This document shows, piece by piece, positions 36,598-45,369 of a stretch of DNA of 64,000 bases (within the stretch, counting starts at the first letter, position 1; each line of letters begins with the position of its first letter). The notes beneath the pieces were generated by a model that worked only from the letters and a program-made list of their open reading frames with translations, was not told where the DNA came from and made no database searches. Source of the DNA: Pseudomonas yamanorum (GTDB lineage: Bacteria; Pseudomonadota; Gammaproteobacteria; Pseudomonadales; Pseudomonadaceae); contig NZ_LT629793.1 of NCBI RefSeq assembly GCF_900105735.1, positions 62,001 through 126,000 on the forward strand, read 5' to 3'. The translations under genes were made by a program, and so were the position numbers.

Positions 36598-38718
36598 ATG
36601 AAAAAAATCCAACTTTCTATCCTGTTGCCCTTTATCGGCTCGTTGAGCACCCCGGCGTGGGCTGATCAAACCGAAACGGCGCCCACCACGCCCAATGCCA
36701 TGCAGTTACAGGAAGTGGTGGTGTCCGCCACCCGTACAGAGGCCAGTATCGCCTCGATTCCCGGCTCTGTGCAGGTGATAAGCCAAGAGCAGATCACCCA
36801 GCAAACCGGTGCGGGACGACGCGTCTCTGACATCCTCGGCCAACTGGTTCCGGGTATTTCCCCCTCCACCGGAGGCATGAGTAACTTCGGCCAGACTCTG
36901 CGCGGGCGAAACACCCTCGTGCTGATCGACGGGGTTTCCCAGAACTCGACGCGAGACAACTTCCGCCAGCTCAACAGCATCGCCCCGGAAAGCATCGAGC
37001 GCATCGAAGTGATTTCCGGCGCCAGCAGTGTGTACGGAGCGGGCGCATCCGGCGGCATCATCAACATCATCACCAAGCGCAACAACGGTGAGGAGTTGGC
37101 ATTCAGCAGCAAGATTGGCCTGACTTCCGGCAACAACCTCAACAAGAAAGGTTTTGCCTACGACGTGTTCCAGAGCGCCACCGGGCGCAAGGACGCGCTG
37201 GACTGGTACGTATCGGCCAACGGCGTACAGCGCAACGATCAATTTGACGGTAACGGCCACCGCATCCCCCAGGACACGTCCCAGGGCAGCAACATGGACA
37301 CCGACACCTACGACCTGCAAGGTCGCTTCGGCTACGAGCTGGACGCTGACAAGAAAATCAGCCTGTCGCTGCAGGACTACAAAGACCAACAAGATACCCA
37401 CTACACCAAGAACCCACGCATCACCAGCGAAGCCGTCGCGGTAAAAGGCCTGGACCTGGATGACCAACCGTTCACTCACAACCAGGCCGTCAACCTCAAC
37501 TACACCGACAAGGATTTCTACGGCCAGGGCTTGCAGGTCGAAAGCTATTGGCGGCGCGCCGACGCCTTGTTCTTTCCGGACCTGTCACGGGGCAGAGCCG
37601 GGATTTCCGACAACAATAGCGTGCAGGATGTGTACGGCCTGCGGGCAGCCATCGAAAGCGCCATGCCGGACATCGGCCCGGCCACCGGCACGCTGGTCTG
37701 GGGCGCCGATTACAATCACGAAACCTCAACCCAGCGCGGTGACCAATACCGGGTCAATGGGCTGAGCTACACCAAGACCGGTACGACCTTTGAAATGGGG
37801 CCGGACATCACGACCACCAACAAGGCCATCTTCGGTCAACTGTCCTACGACATTGGCGATTGGACACTGCGTGGCGGCGTGCGCCGCGAATGGATCGACA
37901 GCGAGATTTCCGACAGCATCGCCTACGGGGAAATCGTCCAGACAGGCAATCGGGCGACCCTCCCCGGCGGCACCCTGAAATACAACGACACCCTGTACAA
38001 CCTCGGCGCGGTGTACCACTTGAGCGAAAATCAGGACGTGTTCGCCAACTTCAGCCAAGGCTTTTCCCTGCCGGATATCCAGCGTTTCCTGCGTGACGTC
38101 AACAGCACCTTTGACATCCAGAAACTCAATGCCCAGGCACTCAAGGTCAACAGCTATGAGTTGGGATGGCGTGGCAACTGGGACAAGTGGCAGGCCAGCG
38201 TCACGGCGTACGAGAACACTTCGGACGTCACCCAGTTCTATGACGCCAACGACCGCGTACTGCGCTTGATCAACCAGAAAGAACGCGTGCGCGGCGCGGA
38301 AACAACGCTGACCTATAACGTGACGGATCAATGGTCGGTGGGCGGCACTTACGCGTACGCCAAGGGCGAGACCAACCAGAACGGCAAATGGATCGACCTG
38401 CCTGCCACGCGTATTTCACCGGCTAAGACAACTGCCTTCGTGGGTTACGACCGTGGCGACTACAACCTGCGCCTGCAAGGCATGCGACTGGCCAACTATG
38501 ACGCCGCGTTCGACGATAACAACGGTCGCGATATCAAGGGCTACACGTTGTTCGACCTGCTAGGTTCGGTAGCGTTGCCGGTGGGTCGCCTGGAGGGCGG
38601 GGTCTACAACCTGACCAACCGCAACTACCAGAACATGTTTGCCCAGGCCAACGCCCGCGCGCCCTACCCGAATGCTGAAGGCCGTACGTTCAGCCTGAGT
38701 TATGCCGTCGACTGGTAA
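36598..38718 (+). CDS. TonB-dependent ferric-siderophore receptor
   Basis: A 706-residue outer-membrane receptor. I start at the ATG at 36598 (MKKIQLSILLPFIGSLSTPAWA signal peptide), preceded by an A-rich leader rather than a strong ribosome binding site. A TonB box, EVVVSA, lies near residue 40. The plug domain (about 50-160) has VLIDGVSQN and GASSVYGAGASGGIINIITK. The barrel runs to a C-terminal aromatic (SYAVDW). There is no N-terminal signalling domain, so it is not a FecA-type transducer. It is third in the Fur-controlled locus. Its 3' end overlaps the convergent merR gene by 29 bp. Confidence 0.93.
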   Translation: MKKIQLSILLPFIGSLSTPAWADQTETAPTTPNAMQLQEVVVSATRTEASIASIPGSVQVISQEQITQQTGAGRRVSDILGQLVPGISPSTGGMSNFGQTLRGRNTLVLIDGVSQNSTRDNFRQLNSIAPESIERIEVISGASSVYGAGASGGIINIITKRNNGEELAFSSKIGLTSGNNLNKKGFAYDVFQSATGRKDALDWYVSANGVQRNDQFDGNGHRIPQDTSQGSNMDTDTYDLQGRFGYELDADKKISLSLQDYKDQQDTHYTKNPRITSEAVAVKGLDLDDQPFTHNQAVNLNYTDKDFYGQGLQVESYWRRADALFFPDLSRGRAGISDNNSVQDVYGLRAAIESAMPDIGPATGTLVWGADYNHETSTQRGDQYRVNGLSYTKTGTTFEMGPDITTTNKAIFGQLSYDIGDWTLRGGVRREWIDSEISDSIAYGEIVQTGNRATLPGGTLKYNDTLYNLGAVYHLSENQDVFANFSQGFSLPDIQRFLRDVNSTFDIQKLNAQALKVNSYELGWRGNWDKWQASVTAYENTSDVTQFYDANDRVLRLINQKERVRGAETTLTYNVTDQWSVGGTYAYAKGETNQNGKWIDLPATRISPAKTTAFVGYDRGDYNLRLQGMRLANYDAAFDDNNGRDIKGYTLFDLLGSVALPVGRLEGGVYNLTNRNYQNMFAQANARAPYPNAEGRTFSLSYAVDW

Positions 38719-39115
38719 TAACCTCTGCACGCGGGAGCGAGCTCCCGCTGATCAAGCAAGGCTCGCCTTCCGGGTGGGCCTTGACCGTCGCGATCACCGC
38801 CCGCAACTCAGCCTTACTTTGCTCCAGGCGCGCCTGTATCACCTCGATTTCCTCGATCTTTCGCTCAAGCCCGAAGACAATCTCTGCCCGCCTGGCCTCG
38901 CTGGGCGAGGCATCCGGCATCAGCTGTTTCAGCTCCTGCAAACTGAAACCTGCGCGCTGAGCGCCTTGGATCAACTGCAACGCCTGCAGGGTTTGGGGCG
39001 CATAACGGCGATAGCCATTGGCTTGCCGTTCAACCTGGATAAGACCCTCAGCCTCGTAAAAGCGAATTTTTGAGGCCGACAGGCCGCTGAGTTTTGCCAA
39101 CTCGCCGATATTCAT
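38690..39115 (-). CDS. MerR-family regulator
   Basis: A 141-residue regulator. The N-terminal MerR winged helix is clear (MNIGELAKLSGLSASKIRFYEAEGLI, then NGYRRY), followed by a dimerisation helix (about 80-115). The last 20 or so residues are encoded across a REP-like palindrome (38731-38748) and the end of the receptor gene, so the C-terminus looks like a non-conserved extension. One Cys (PCLISG) is present near the end. It is divergent from the flavin oxidoreductase, whose promoter holds a MerR operator. Confidence 0.9.
   Translation of the reverse strand: MNIGELAKLSGLSASKIRFYEAEGLIQVERQANGYRRYAPQTLQALQLIQGAQRAGFSLQELKQLMPDASPSEARRAEIVFGLERKIEEIEVIQARLEQSKAELRAVIATVKAHPEGEPCLISGSSLPRAEVITSRRHNSG
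38731..38748. repeat. REP-like palindrome within the merR 3' end
   Basis: GCGGGAGC-GA-GCTCCCGC, a perfect 8-bp inverted repeat. It lies 13 bp after the receptor stop and inside the end of the regulator gene. Confidence 0.6.
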
Positions 39116-39126
39116 GCTTTACCCGC

Positions 39127-39157
39127 TTGACCTTAAAGTGACCTTTAAGCTTAGCCT
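39127..39157 (+). promoter_or_regulatory. MerR-type promoter and operator
   Basis: The -35 TTGACC (39127-39132) and -10 TAGCCT (39152-39157) are separated by 19 bp, the over-long spacing typical of MerR-activated promoters. A perfect inverted repeat, CTTAAAG (39132-39138) and CTTTAAG (39143-39149), lies between them. It faces the oxidoreductase gene. Confidence 0.88.
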
Positions 39158-39184
39158 GAGCGCTCCCATTGTGAGGAGTCAAGC

Positions 39185-40417
39185 ATGTCGCCCTTTGAAG
39201 CGTTGCAATTGCCCAACGGCCAGCTCATCAGTAACCGCATCGCCAAGGCGGCGATGGAAGAGAACATGGCGGATGCACACCAGGCGCCTTCCGAGGCCTT
39301 GATGCGCCTGTATCAAGCCTGGGCCGAAGGCGAACCCGGCCTGATCCTGACCGGCAACGTGATGATCGACCGCCACGCCATGACCGGCCCCGGCGGCGTG
39401 GTGCTGGAAGACGAACGTCACCTGGACAAGTTTCGCCAATGGGCCACGATTGGCCGGGCCAAGGGCGCGCAGTTCTGGGTACAGCTCAACCACCCGGGCC
39501 GACAGACCATGGCCAACCTCGGCCAGCCAGCACTGGCACCTTCTGCGGTGGCCCTCGATCTCGGCGGCTTTTCGAAGATGTTCGCCCAACCCAAGGCGAT
39601 GACCGAGGACGATATACAGGACGTCATCTCGCGCTTCGCCACCAGCGCGCGTCTTGCCGAAAAAGCCGGTTTCAGCGGCGCGCAGATCCATGCCGCCCAC
39701 GGCTACCTGCTCAGCCAGTTTCTCTCGCCCTTGAGCAACCAGCGCACGGACCGCTGGGGCGGTAGCGTGGAAAACCGTGCGCGGCTGCTGCTGGAGGTGG
39801 TCAAGGCCGTGCGCGCCTCTGTGAGCCCGGACTTCTGCGTGGCAGTAAAACTCAACTCCGCCGACTTCCAGCGTGGCGGGTTTGACGCCGCCGACGCCCG
39901 CGCCGTGGTCGAGCTGCTCAACCCCCTGGCCATCGACCTGCTGGAGTTGTCCGGCGGCAGCTACGAAGCCCCGGCCATGCAAGGCGAGGCTCGCGACGGA
40001 CGCACCTTGGCCCGCGAAGCCTATTTCATCGAGATGGCCAGCGACCTGGCGAAAGTCGCCAGCATGCCGGTGATGGTCACCGGCGGTATCCGCCGTTTGC
40101 CAATCGTCCAGCAAGTTCTGGACAGCGGCATCGCCATGGCCGGAATCGCCACCGCCCTGACCCTGGAGCCGCACCTGATCAAGCAGTGGCGCGCTGGCCG
40201 CGATCTCAACCCGCAACTGCCGCCGATCCGCTGGAAGCGCAAACCTCTGGCCAGCCTGGCGAACATGGCAGTGGTGCGCTATCAGCTTCGCCGCCTGAGC
40301 CGTGGCCGCCAGCCGAACCCCGGGGTGGCGCCGCTGCTGGCATTGATAAAAGACCAACTGTTTATCGCTCGTCGCACCCGCCAATATCGAGCCGCGATGA
40401 CCAATTCTTCACATTGA
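39185..40417 (+). CDS. NADH:flavin oxidoreductase (old yellow enzyme family)
   Basis: A 410-residue FMN-dependent TIM-barrel enzyme. Diagnostic stretches are WVQLNHPGRQ, FSGAQIHAAHGYLLSQFLSP, NQRTDRWGGSVENRARLLLE and VTGGIRR (phosphate binding). A C-terminal tail of about 60 residues is basic and less typical. GAGGAG lies before the ATG. The family reduces activated C=C bonds in electrophiles. Control by the divergent MerR regulator fits an inducible detoxification role; the inducer is unknown. Confidence 0.92.
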   Translation: MSPFEALQLPNGQLISNRIAKAAMEENMADAHQAPSEALMRLYQAWAEGEPGLILTGNVMIDRHAMTGPGGVVLEDERHLDKFRQWATIGRAKGAQFWVQLNHPGRQTMANLGQPALAPSAVALDLGGFSKMFAQPKAMTEDDIQDVISRFATSARLAEKAGFSGAQIHAAHGYLLSQFLSPLSNQRTDRWGGSVENRARLLLEVVKAVRASVSPDFCVAVKLNSADFQRGGFDAADARAVVELLNPLAIDLLELSGGSYEAPAMQGEARDGRTLAREAYFIEMASDLAKVASMPVMVTGGIRRLPIVQQVLDSGIAMAGIATALTLEPHLIKQWRAGRDLNPQLPPIRWKRKPLASLANMAVVRYQLRRLSRGRQPNPGVAPLLALIKDQLFIARRTRQYRAAMTNSSH

Positions 40418-40495
40418 GCGGGGAGCATTCAGCGCTATGGAACTGTCCTTTACTGATCAGCAGCTTTTTACCCTCACTGACGATTGGAGTTCTTC

Positions 40496-42220
40496 ATGGC
40501 GAAAATCACCCTGGCCCAGCAACTGGCGACCACCCTTGAACAGGCGGGCATCAAGCGCATCTGGGGCCTGACCGGCGACAGCCTCAACGGCCTGACCGAC
40601 TCCCTGCGCACCATGGACAGCATCGAGTGGATGCACGTGCGCCACGAAGAAGTGGCCGCGTTCGCCGCCGGTGCCGAAGCTGCCGCCACCGGCGAATTGA
40701 CCGTATGCGCCGGCAGCTGCGGCCCCGGCAACCTGCACTTGATCAATGGCCTGTTCGACTGCCATCGCAACCATGTGCCGGTGCTGGCCATCGCCGCACA
40801 GATCCCCTCCTCCGAGATCGGCCTGAACTACTTTCAGGAAACCCATCCCCAGGAACTGTTCAAGGAGTGCAGTCACTTCATCGAGCTGGTGACCAACCCC
40901 GAACAAATGCCCCACGTGCTGCATCGCGCCATGCGCTCGGCGATTCTCAATCGCGGCGTGGCGGTGGTGGTGATTCCTGGCGATGTGTCGTTGCTGGAAG
41001 TGGAAGACAAATTCAAACCATGGCCGGCCCTGCTGGCGCCGCGCACCCTGCCGGCAGAACAGGACCTGCAACGCCTTACCGACATCCTCGAACACAGCGG
41101 CAAAGTCACCCTGCTGTGCGGCAGCGGCTGTGCCGGCGCCCACGATGAAGTGGTAGCCCTGGCCGACGCCCTCGGCGCACCGGTGGTTCACGCCCTGCGC
41201 GGCAAGGAGCATGTGGAGTGGGACAACCCGTTCGACGTCGGCATGACCGGCCTGATCGGCTTCAGCTCCGGTTACCACGCCATGCTCAACTGCGACACGC
41301 TGATCATGCTCGGCACCGACTTCCCGTACCGCCAGTTCTACCCGACTGACGCGAAGATCATTCAGGTCGACCGCAACCCGCAGGCATTGGGCCGACGTGC
41401 CACCCTGGACTTGGGGATTGCTGCCGACGTCAGCGAAACGATTCAAGCGCTGTTGCCGCGCCTGACCCGCAAGACGGATCGCAGCTTCCTCGAAACCTCA
41501 CTCAAGCATTATGAGAAAGCGCGCCAAGGCCTGGATGACCTGGCGGAACCGTCAAAGGCTGGCCGGCCGATTCATCCGCAATACGTCGCGCGCCTGCTCA
41601 GTGAGCTGGCGGATGACGATGCGATCTTCACCGCCGACGTGGGTTCGCCTACGGTGTGGGCAGCGCGCTACCTGAAGATGAACGGCAAGCGCCGGTTGAT
41701 CGGCTCGTTCAACCACGGCTCGATGGCCAACGCCATGCCCCAGGCCATCGGCGCACAAGCGGCGTTTCCCGGGCGGCAGGTGATTTCGATGTCTGGCGAC
41801 GGTGGCTTTACCATGCTGATGGGGGACTTCATCAGCCTGGCGCAGTTGAACCTGCCGGTGAAACTGGTGGTGTTCAACAACTCATCCCTGGGCTTCGTCG
41901 CCATGGAGATGAAAGCTGCGGGCTATCTGGACACCGGCACCGAGCTGAAGAATCCGGACTTTGCCGCCATGTCCAACGCCATGGGCATCCTCGGCATTCG
42001 GGTAGAGCAGTCCGAAGACCTCGAGCCAGCCCTGCGCCGCGCCCTGGCCCACGACGGCCCGGTGCTGGTGGATGTGGTCACCGCCACCCAGGAACTGGTG
42101 ATGCCGCCCAGCATCAAGCTGGAACAGGCCAAGGGCTTCAGCCTGTACATGCTCAAGGCGGTGATGAGCGGGCGCGGTGATGAGGTGATCGAGTTGGCGA
42201 AAACCAACTGGCTGCGTTAA
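40496..42220 (+). CDS. poxB: Pyruvate:quinone oxidoreductase / ThDP enzyme
   Basis: A 574-residue thiamine-diphosphate enzyme very close in length to PoxB. I use the ATG at 40496, 6 bp after GGAG; the TTG at 40484 is less likely. The N-terminal ThDP Glu lies in [14 protein letters not shown]; the central FAD domain follows; the C-terminal ThDP motif begins [12 protein letters not shown] and ends in NNSS. PoxB oxidises pyruvate to acetate and CO2 and passes electrons to ubiquinone at the membrane. The terminator behind it has been split by the insertion sequence. Confidence 0.92.
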   Translation: MAKITLAQQLATTLEQAGIKRIWGLTGDSLNGLTDSLRTMDSIEWMHVRHEEVAAFAAGAEAAATGELTVCAGSCGPGNLHLINGLFDCHRNHVPVLAIAAQIPSSEIGLNYFQETHPQELFKECSHFIELVTNPEQMPHVLHRAMRSAILNRGVAVVVIPGDVSLLEVEDKFKPWPALLAPRTLPAEQDLQRLTDILEHSGKVTLLCGSGCAGAHDEVVALADALGAPVVHALRGKEHVEWDNPFDVGMTGLIGFSSGYHAMLNCDTLIMLGTDFPYRQFYPTDAKIIQVDRNPQALGRRATLDLGIAADVSETIQALLPRLTRKTDRSFLETSLKHYEKARQGLDDLAEPSKAGRPIHPQYVARLLSELADDDAIFTADVGSPTVWAARYLKMNGKRRLIGSFNHGSMANAMPQAIGAQAAFPGRQVISMSGDGGFTMLMGDFISLAQLNLPVKLVVFNNSSLGFVAMEMKAAGYLDTGTELKNPDFAAMSNAMGILGIRVEQSEDLEPALRRALAHDGPVLVDVVTATQELVMPPSIKLEQAKGFSLYMLKAVMSGRGDEVIELAKTNWLR

Positions 42221-42270
42221 TAGCGCCGTAGTGGCCGACCATGCGGCCTGACCGCAGATAAAAAAGACCC

Positions 42271-42283
42271 CGCTTAAATAGCG
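42271..42283 (+). repeat. Target-site duplication, left copy
   Basis: CGCTTAAATAGCG, identical to 43706-43718. With the left flank AAAAAAGACCC and the right flank GGGTCTTTTTT it rebuilds a bidirectional terminator. Confidence 0.9.
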
Positions 42284-42328
42284 TAATGCTGTTCACTTAA
42301 GCATTTGAGCCCACGCCGGGCTTCCTAG

Positions 42329-42364
42329 AAAATCCGATACCAGACCTCTGGCATCGGATTTTTT
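42329..42364 (+). terminator. Hairpin guarding the transposase start
   Basis: AAAATCCGAT (42329-42338) pairs with ATCGGATTTT (42353-42362), and CCAGA pairs with TCTGG inside. A T-run reaches the ATG at 42365. It is terminator-like and hides the only ribosome-binding-like purines, so transcripts entering from poxB should be ended or poorly translated. Confidence 0.7.
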
Positions 42365-43696
42365 ATGTCTGTTCAACAGGACCTGCTTGACCTCGGCGAC
42401 CTTTTCAACTTCTGCGACCTGAGCACCTTTACCCAAAATATTCCCATTGAGTGGGTAGCGTCTGCGCTGGATCTTTCCAGTCAGGCCACCATTCGCCGGC
42501 GTCGCCTGCCCGCTGATCAAGTGCTTTGGTTGGTACTGGGGATGGCGCTATTTCGAGATGAGCCGGTTCACGAAGTGGCCAGACGTTTGAACATCTGCGC
42601 CCAAGGCCTGGCTTCTGACCACTTGTTGGCCCGCAGCGGTGTGACCGAGGCGCGAAAGCGGCTCGGTGCCGATCCTGTTGAGTGGCTGTTTCGCAAGACC
42701 GGTACTCAATGGGGGGCGGAGCGCTACGACGATGATGCCTGGCACGACCTGCAGGTATTCGCGGTGGACGGTGCACTTTTACGCACTCCGGATACGCCCG
42801 AGCTGCGAGATCACTTTGGATCGGGAAACACCCCGAGTGAGCGCCAGACACCGTTTCCCATGCTGCGCCTGGTGGCGCTGATGAATGTGCGTTCGCATGT
42901 GATCCTGGATGCTCAATTGAGCCCTTACCGACGCAGTGAAATGCGCTTGGCCGACGAGTTTTTGCAGCAGATTCCCGACCACTCAGTGACGCTGTTCGAC
43001 AAAGGGTTCTGGGGCGCCGAGCTACTGTCGAGTTTGAGCCGTTCGGGCACCCACCGTCATTGGTTGATCCCGGCAAAAAAAGGACTGGTCTGTGAGGAAG
43101 TGGCCCGTTACAGCGTGCATGACCGTTTGGTGCGCATGAAAGTCTCACCGCAGGCCAGAAAGCGAAATCCGGTCCTTCCATCGCACTGGGAGGTACGTGA
43201 AGTCAGCTATGAAATACAAGGCAAAGTGAAGACCGTCATGACGTCCTTGCCGGCCGAGACCTACAACACCAAGGCCGTTGCCAAGCTTTATCAGGAACGC
43301 TGGGAGATCGAGCTGGGCTTCAGGGACATCAAGAGTTCGATGCAACAGAACGCTATGACCTTGCGCAGCAAAAAAGTCGAGCTGATTTATCAGGAGGTGT
43401 GGGGACTTTTGCTGGCTTACAACGTAATTCGTCGGGAAGCCAGTCAGGCAGCGGTGGCGTTTGGCCGAGCGCCCTCGGACATCCGTTTCAAACCGGCTTG
43501 TCAGTACATCGCGGTGCAATTGATTGTGATGGCTGCGGCCAACCCGATTTCAGCGACAGGGAGACGATTGGCAGAGTTAAGGGCAGGTATCGGAGGATTG
43601 TTTCTGGATCACCGTCCAAGGCCTTCGAGGCCAAGGACGGTGAAGATCTCAAAAACCCGATTTCCAGTAGACCGTAAGGCTGCTCCGCTTAAGTGA
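42365..43696 (+). CDS. IS4-family transposase
   Basis: A 443-residue DDE transposase. The first acidic residue lies in FAVDGALLRTPD, the second in SVTLFDKGFWGAEL, and the Y-R-E-K signature region is YQERWEIELGFRDIKSSMQ. The frame is complete. The stop is 9 bp inside the right end of the element. The gene reads in the same direction as poxB. Confidence 0.96.
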   Translation: MSVQQDLLDLGDLFNFCDLSTFTQNIPIEWVASALDLSSQATIRRRRLPADQVLWLVLGMALFRDEPVHEVARRLNICAQGLASDHLLARSGVTEARKRLGADPVEWLFRKTGTQWGAERYDDDAWHDLQVFAVDGALLRTPDTPELRDHFGSGNTPSERQTPFPMLRLVALMNVRSHVILDAQLSPYRRSEMRLADEFLQQIPDHSVTLFDKGFWGAELLSSLSRSGTHRHWLIPAKKGLVCEEVARYSVHDRLVRMKVSPQARKRNPVLPSHWEVREVSYEIQGKVKTVMTSLPAETYNTKAVAKLYQERWEIELGFRDIKSSMQQNAMTLRSKKVELIYQEVWGLLLAYNVIRREASQAAVAFGRAPSDIRFKPACQYIAVQLIVMAAANPISATGRRLAELRAGIGGLFLDHRPRPSRPRTVKISKTRFPVDRKAAPLK

Positions 43697-43705
43697 ACAG
43701 CATTA

Positions 43706-43730
43706 CGCTTAAATAGCGGGGTCTTTTTTC
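43706..43730. repeat. Target-site duplication, right copy, with remaining terminator half
   Basis: CGCTTAAATAGCG (43706-43718) followed by GGGGTCTTTTTT-type sequence. Alone it can form only a 4-bp stem, so the original terminator arms are now separated by the element. Confidence 0.88.
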
Positions 43731-43740
43731 GCGCGGCTAA

Positions 43741-44298
43741 TCAACCGTGTTGTTTTTCCACCCACTTCCCGTAGGCATCAATAAACGCCTGCAAGAACGG
43801 CTTGGTCTTTTCCGACAGCTTGCCCGACTCGTCGAACACACTGCCCGCCCCGCCCAGGTAGGCTTCCGGCTGTTGCATGCACGGCACGTCAAGGAACACC
43901 AGGGATTGGCGCAAATGGTGATTGGCCCCAAAACCACCGATGGCGCCCGGGGACACACTGATCACCGCACCTGGCTTGCCACCCCAGACACTTTGGCCAT
44001 AAGGCCGCGAACCGACGTCAATTGCGTTCTTCAATACACCCGGCACCGAGCGGTTGTATTCGGGGGTCACAAACAGCACCGCGTCGGATGAACGCACGTG
44101 TTGACGGAAAGTACTGTAGGCTGCCGGCGGTGAAGCGCCTTCAAGGTCCTCGCTGTAGAGCGGCAAATCGCCAATTTCGACAATGTTCAATTTGAGGTTG
44201 GCGGGCGCCAACTCAGCCAATGCCAGGGCGACCTTGCGGTTGATCGACTCTTTTCTCAAGCTGCCGACCAGTACGGCAATCGTGTAGACCTTGCTCAT
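43741..44298 (-). CDS. NADPH-dependent FMN reductase
   Basis: A 185-residue flavodoxin-fold protein. Phosphate-loop residues are in VGSLRKESINRK (about 12-23), and the conserved TPEYNRSVPGVLKNAIDVGSR stretch (about 79-99) is typical of the FMN_red family that includes quinone, azo and chromate reductases. A GGGAAA site precedes the ATG at 44298. It converges on poxB, with which it once shared the terminator now broken by the insertion sequence. Confidence 0.93.
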   Translation of the reverse strand: MSKVYTIAVLVGSLRKESINRKVALALAELAPANLKLNIVEIGDLPLYSEDLEGASPPAAYSTFRQHVRSSDAVLFVTPEYNRSVPGVLKNAIDVGSRPYGQSVWGGKPGAVISVSPGAIGGFGANHHLRQSLVFLDVPCMQQPEAYLGGAGSVFDESGKLSEKTKPFLQAFIDAYGKWVEKQHG

Positions 44299-44524
44299 TG
44301 GGGTTTCCCGATTTCTGACTAAGGAGCTTGTAGTTATAGAGCCTGCGCGACGCTATCACCAGCGCGTTTTTGCAATCCCAAGGACGTTTACACCGCAAAT
44401 GGACTTGTAAGTAATGTCTGAAAAAGTCAACGAATAGTATTTTTTTTCAATAGGTAAACTACCCCGCTCTCCTACGGTCTACAGAACCGCAAATCGAGTG
44501 TTTATCTCCAGAGGTTCTAAACAG

Positions 44525-44761
44525 ATGGCAGCAGTACTTGTCGGACAGTTCCATGCCAGAGACGCGGAAGGTCGCGTTTATTCGGTGCATGAGTTCCAGG
44601 AATCCAACCCGCCCCTCGACGGCCTGGCTGGATCGGCGCCCACCACCACCTACAAGCTGGCCATTGGCGACCGCGTAGAAAAACTGGATGGCGATGAGTT
44701 CAGGCTGATTCAGTCGGGCACTATCATCACCCGCGAATCCGCAACGATCCACGCTTCATAA
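44525..44761 (+). CDS. Small conserved-looking protein of unknown function
   Basis: A 78-residue soluble protein, MAAVLVGQFHARDAEGRVYSV at its start. AGAGG lies about 10 bp before the ATG at 44525; the in-frame GTG at 44498 is less likely. No domain is recognised. The sequence has the composition of a real protein: balanced charge, beta-rich, ending TIITRESATIHAS. It stands alone, divergent from the FMN reductase and convergent with the pseudopilin. The 44299-44524 gap before it probably holds both promoters; nothing more specific is seen. Confidence 0.6.
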   Translation: MAAVLVGQFHARDAEGRVYSVHEFQESNPPLDGLAGSAPTTTYKLAIGDRVEKLDGDEFRLIQSGTIITRESATIHAS

Positions 44762-44765
44762 GACG

Positions 44766-45194
44766 TTATTCCCCATAGGCGATATCAACATTATCGCCGA
44801 CGCCTCCCAGTGTCCGGTCCTTGCCGAACGAGAACAGATCAAAGTTGGTTTTGGCCTGGCTGGGAGGATAGTGGTACTGATAGGCCACGCCCCAGGGGTC
44901 TGTCAGCATGTCCTCATCCTTTAGATAGGGCCCCCGCCACTTCCCTTCCCCCGCTGGCTGAACCGTCAACACCGCCAGACCCTCGTCGTCGGTAGGATAA
45001 CGCCCTACATCCTGATGAAATTGCTCGACCGCCTTGCCCAGCACTTTCAGCTGTACCTTGGCCGTGGCGATTTCGGTTTGAGTCACGTCGCCAAAGATCC
45101 GCGGCCCAACTGCAATCACCAGCACACCGACAACCAGCACGGCCACCAGCAGATCCCACAACGAAAATCCGCGCGTGTGTGTTTTACCGAGCAT
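44766..45194 (-). CDS. Orphan GspG-like pseudopilin
   Basis: A 142-residue protein with a prepilin leader MLGKTHTRG cut before FSLWDLLVAVLVVGVLVIAVGP. The residue at +5 is Asp where GspG proteins normally have Glu. The C-terminal part has the GspG pattern: VGRYPTDDEGLAVL, WRGPYLKDEDMLTDPWGVAYQYHYP, and a late Asp-rich loop (GVGDNVDIAYG) that in GspG binds calcium. No other type II secretion gene is in the window. GGGGAG lies 8 bp upstream. Confidence 0.88.
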   Translation of the reverse strand: MLGKTHTRGFSLWDLLVAVLVVGVLVIAVGPRIFGDVTQTEIATAKVQLKVLGKAVEQFHQDVGRYPTDDEGLAVLTVQPAGEGKWRGPYLKDEDMLTDPWGVAYQYHYPPSQAKTNFDLFSFGKDRTLGGVGDNVDIAYGE

Positions 45195-45369
45195 CGATAA
45201 GGCTCCCCGTGGATCCTTTGGTTGATACGCCCTTTATATGACCTGTTGGTTGCAGGCGCCAAGGGACTTGACCGTGCAAGTCTAGTTGGGCCGCTGCCGT
45301 GGCGGGTCTTTTTTCCACACCCGGGCCTGAGCCATTGAATCCACGTCGCGCTGAACATAGACTCCGGCC

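Larger units (their letters stand above)
42284..43705 (+). mobile_element. IS4-family insertion sequence
   Basis: A 1422-bp element with perfect 18-bp terminal inverted repeats, TAATGCTGTTCACTTAAG at 42284-42301 and its complement at 43688-43705. The ends resemble those of E. coli IS4 (TAATGC...TTAAG). It is flanked by 13-bp direct duplications, in the IS4 range. It carries one transposase gene that looks intact. Perfect ends and duplications point to a recent insertion. Confidence 0.95.
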
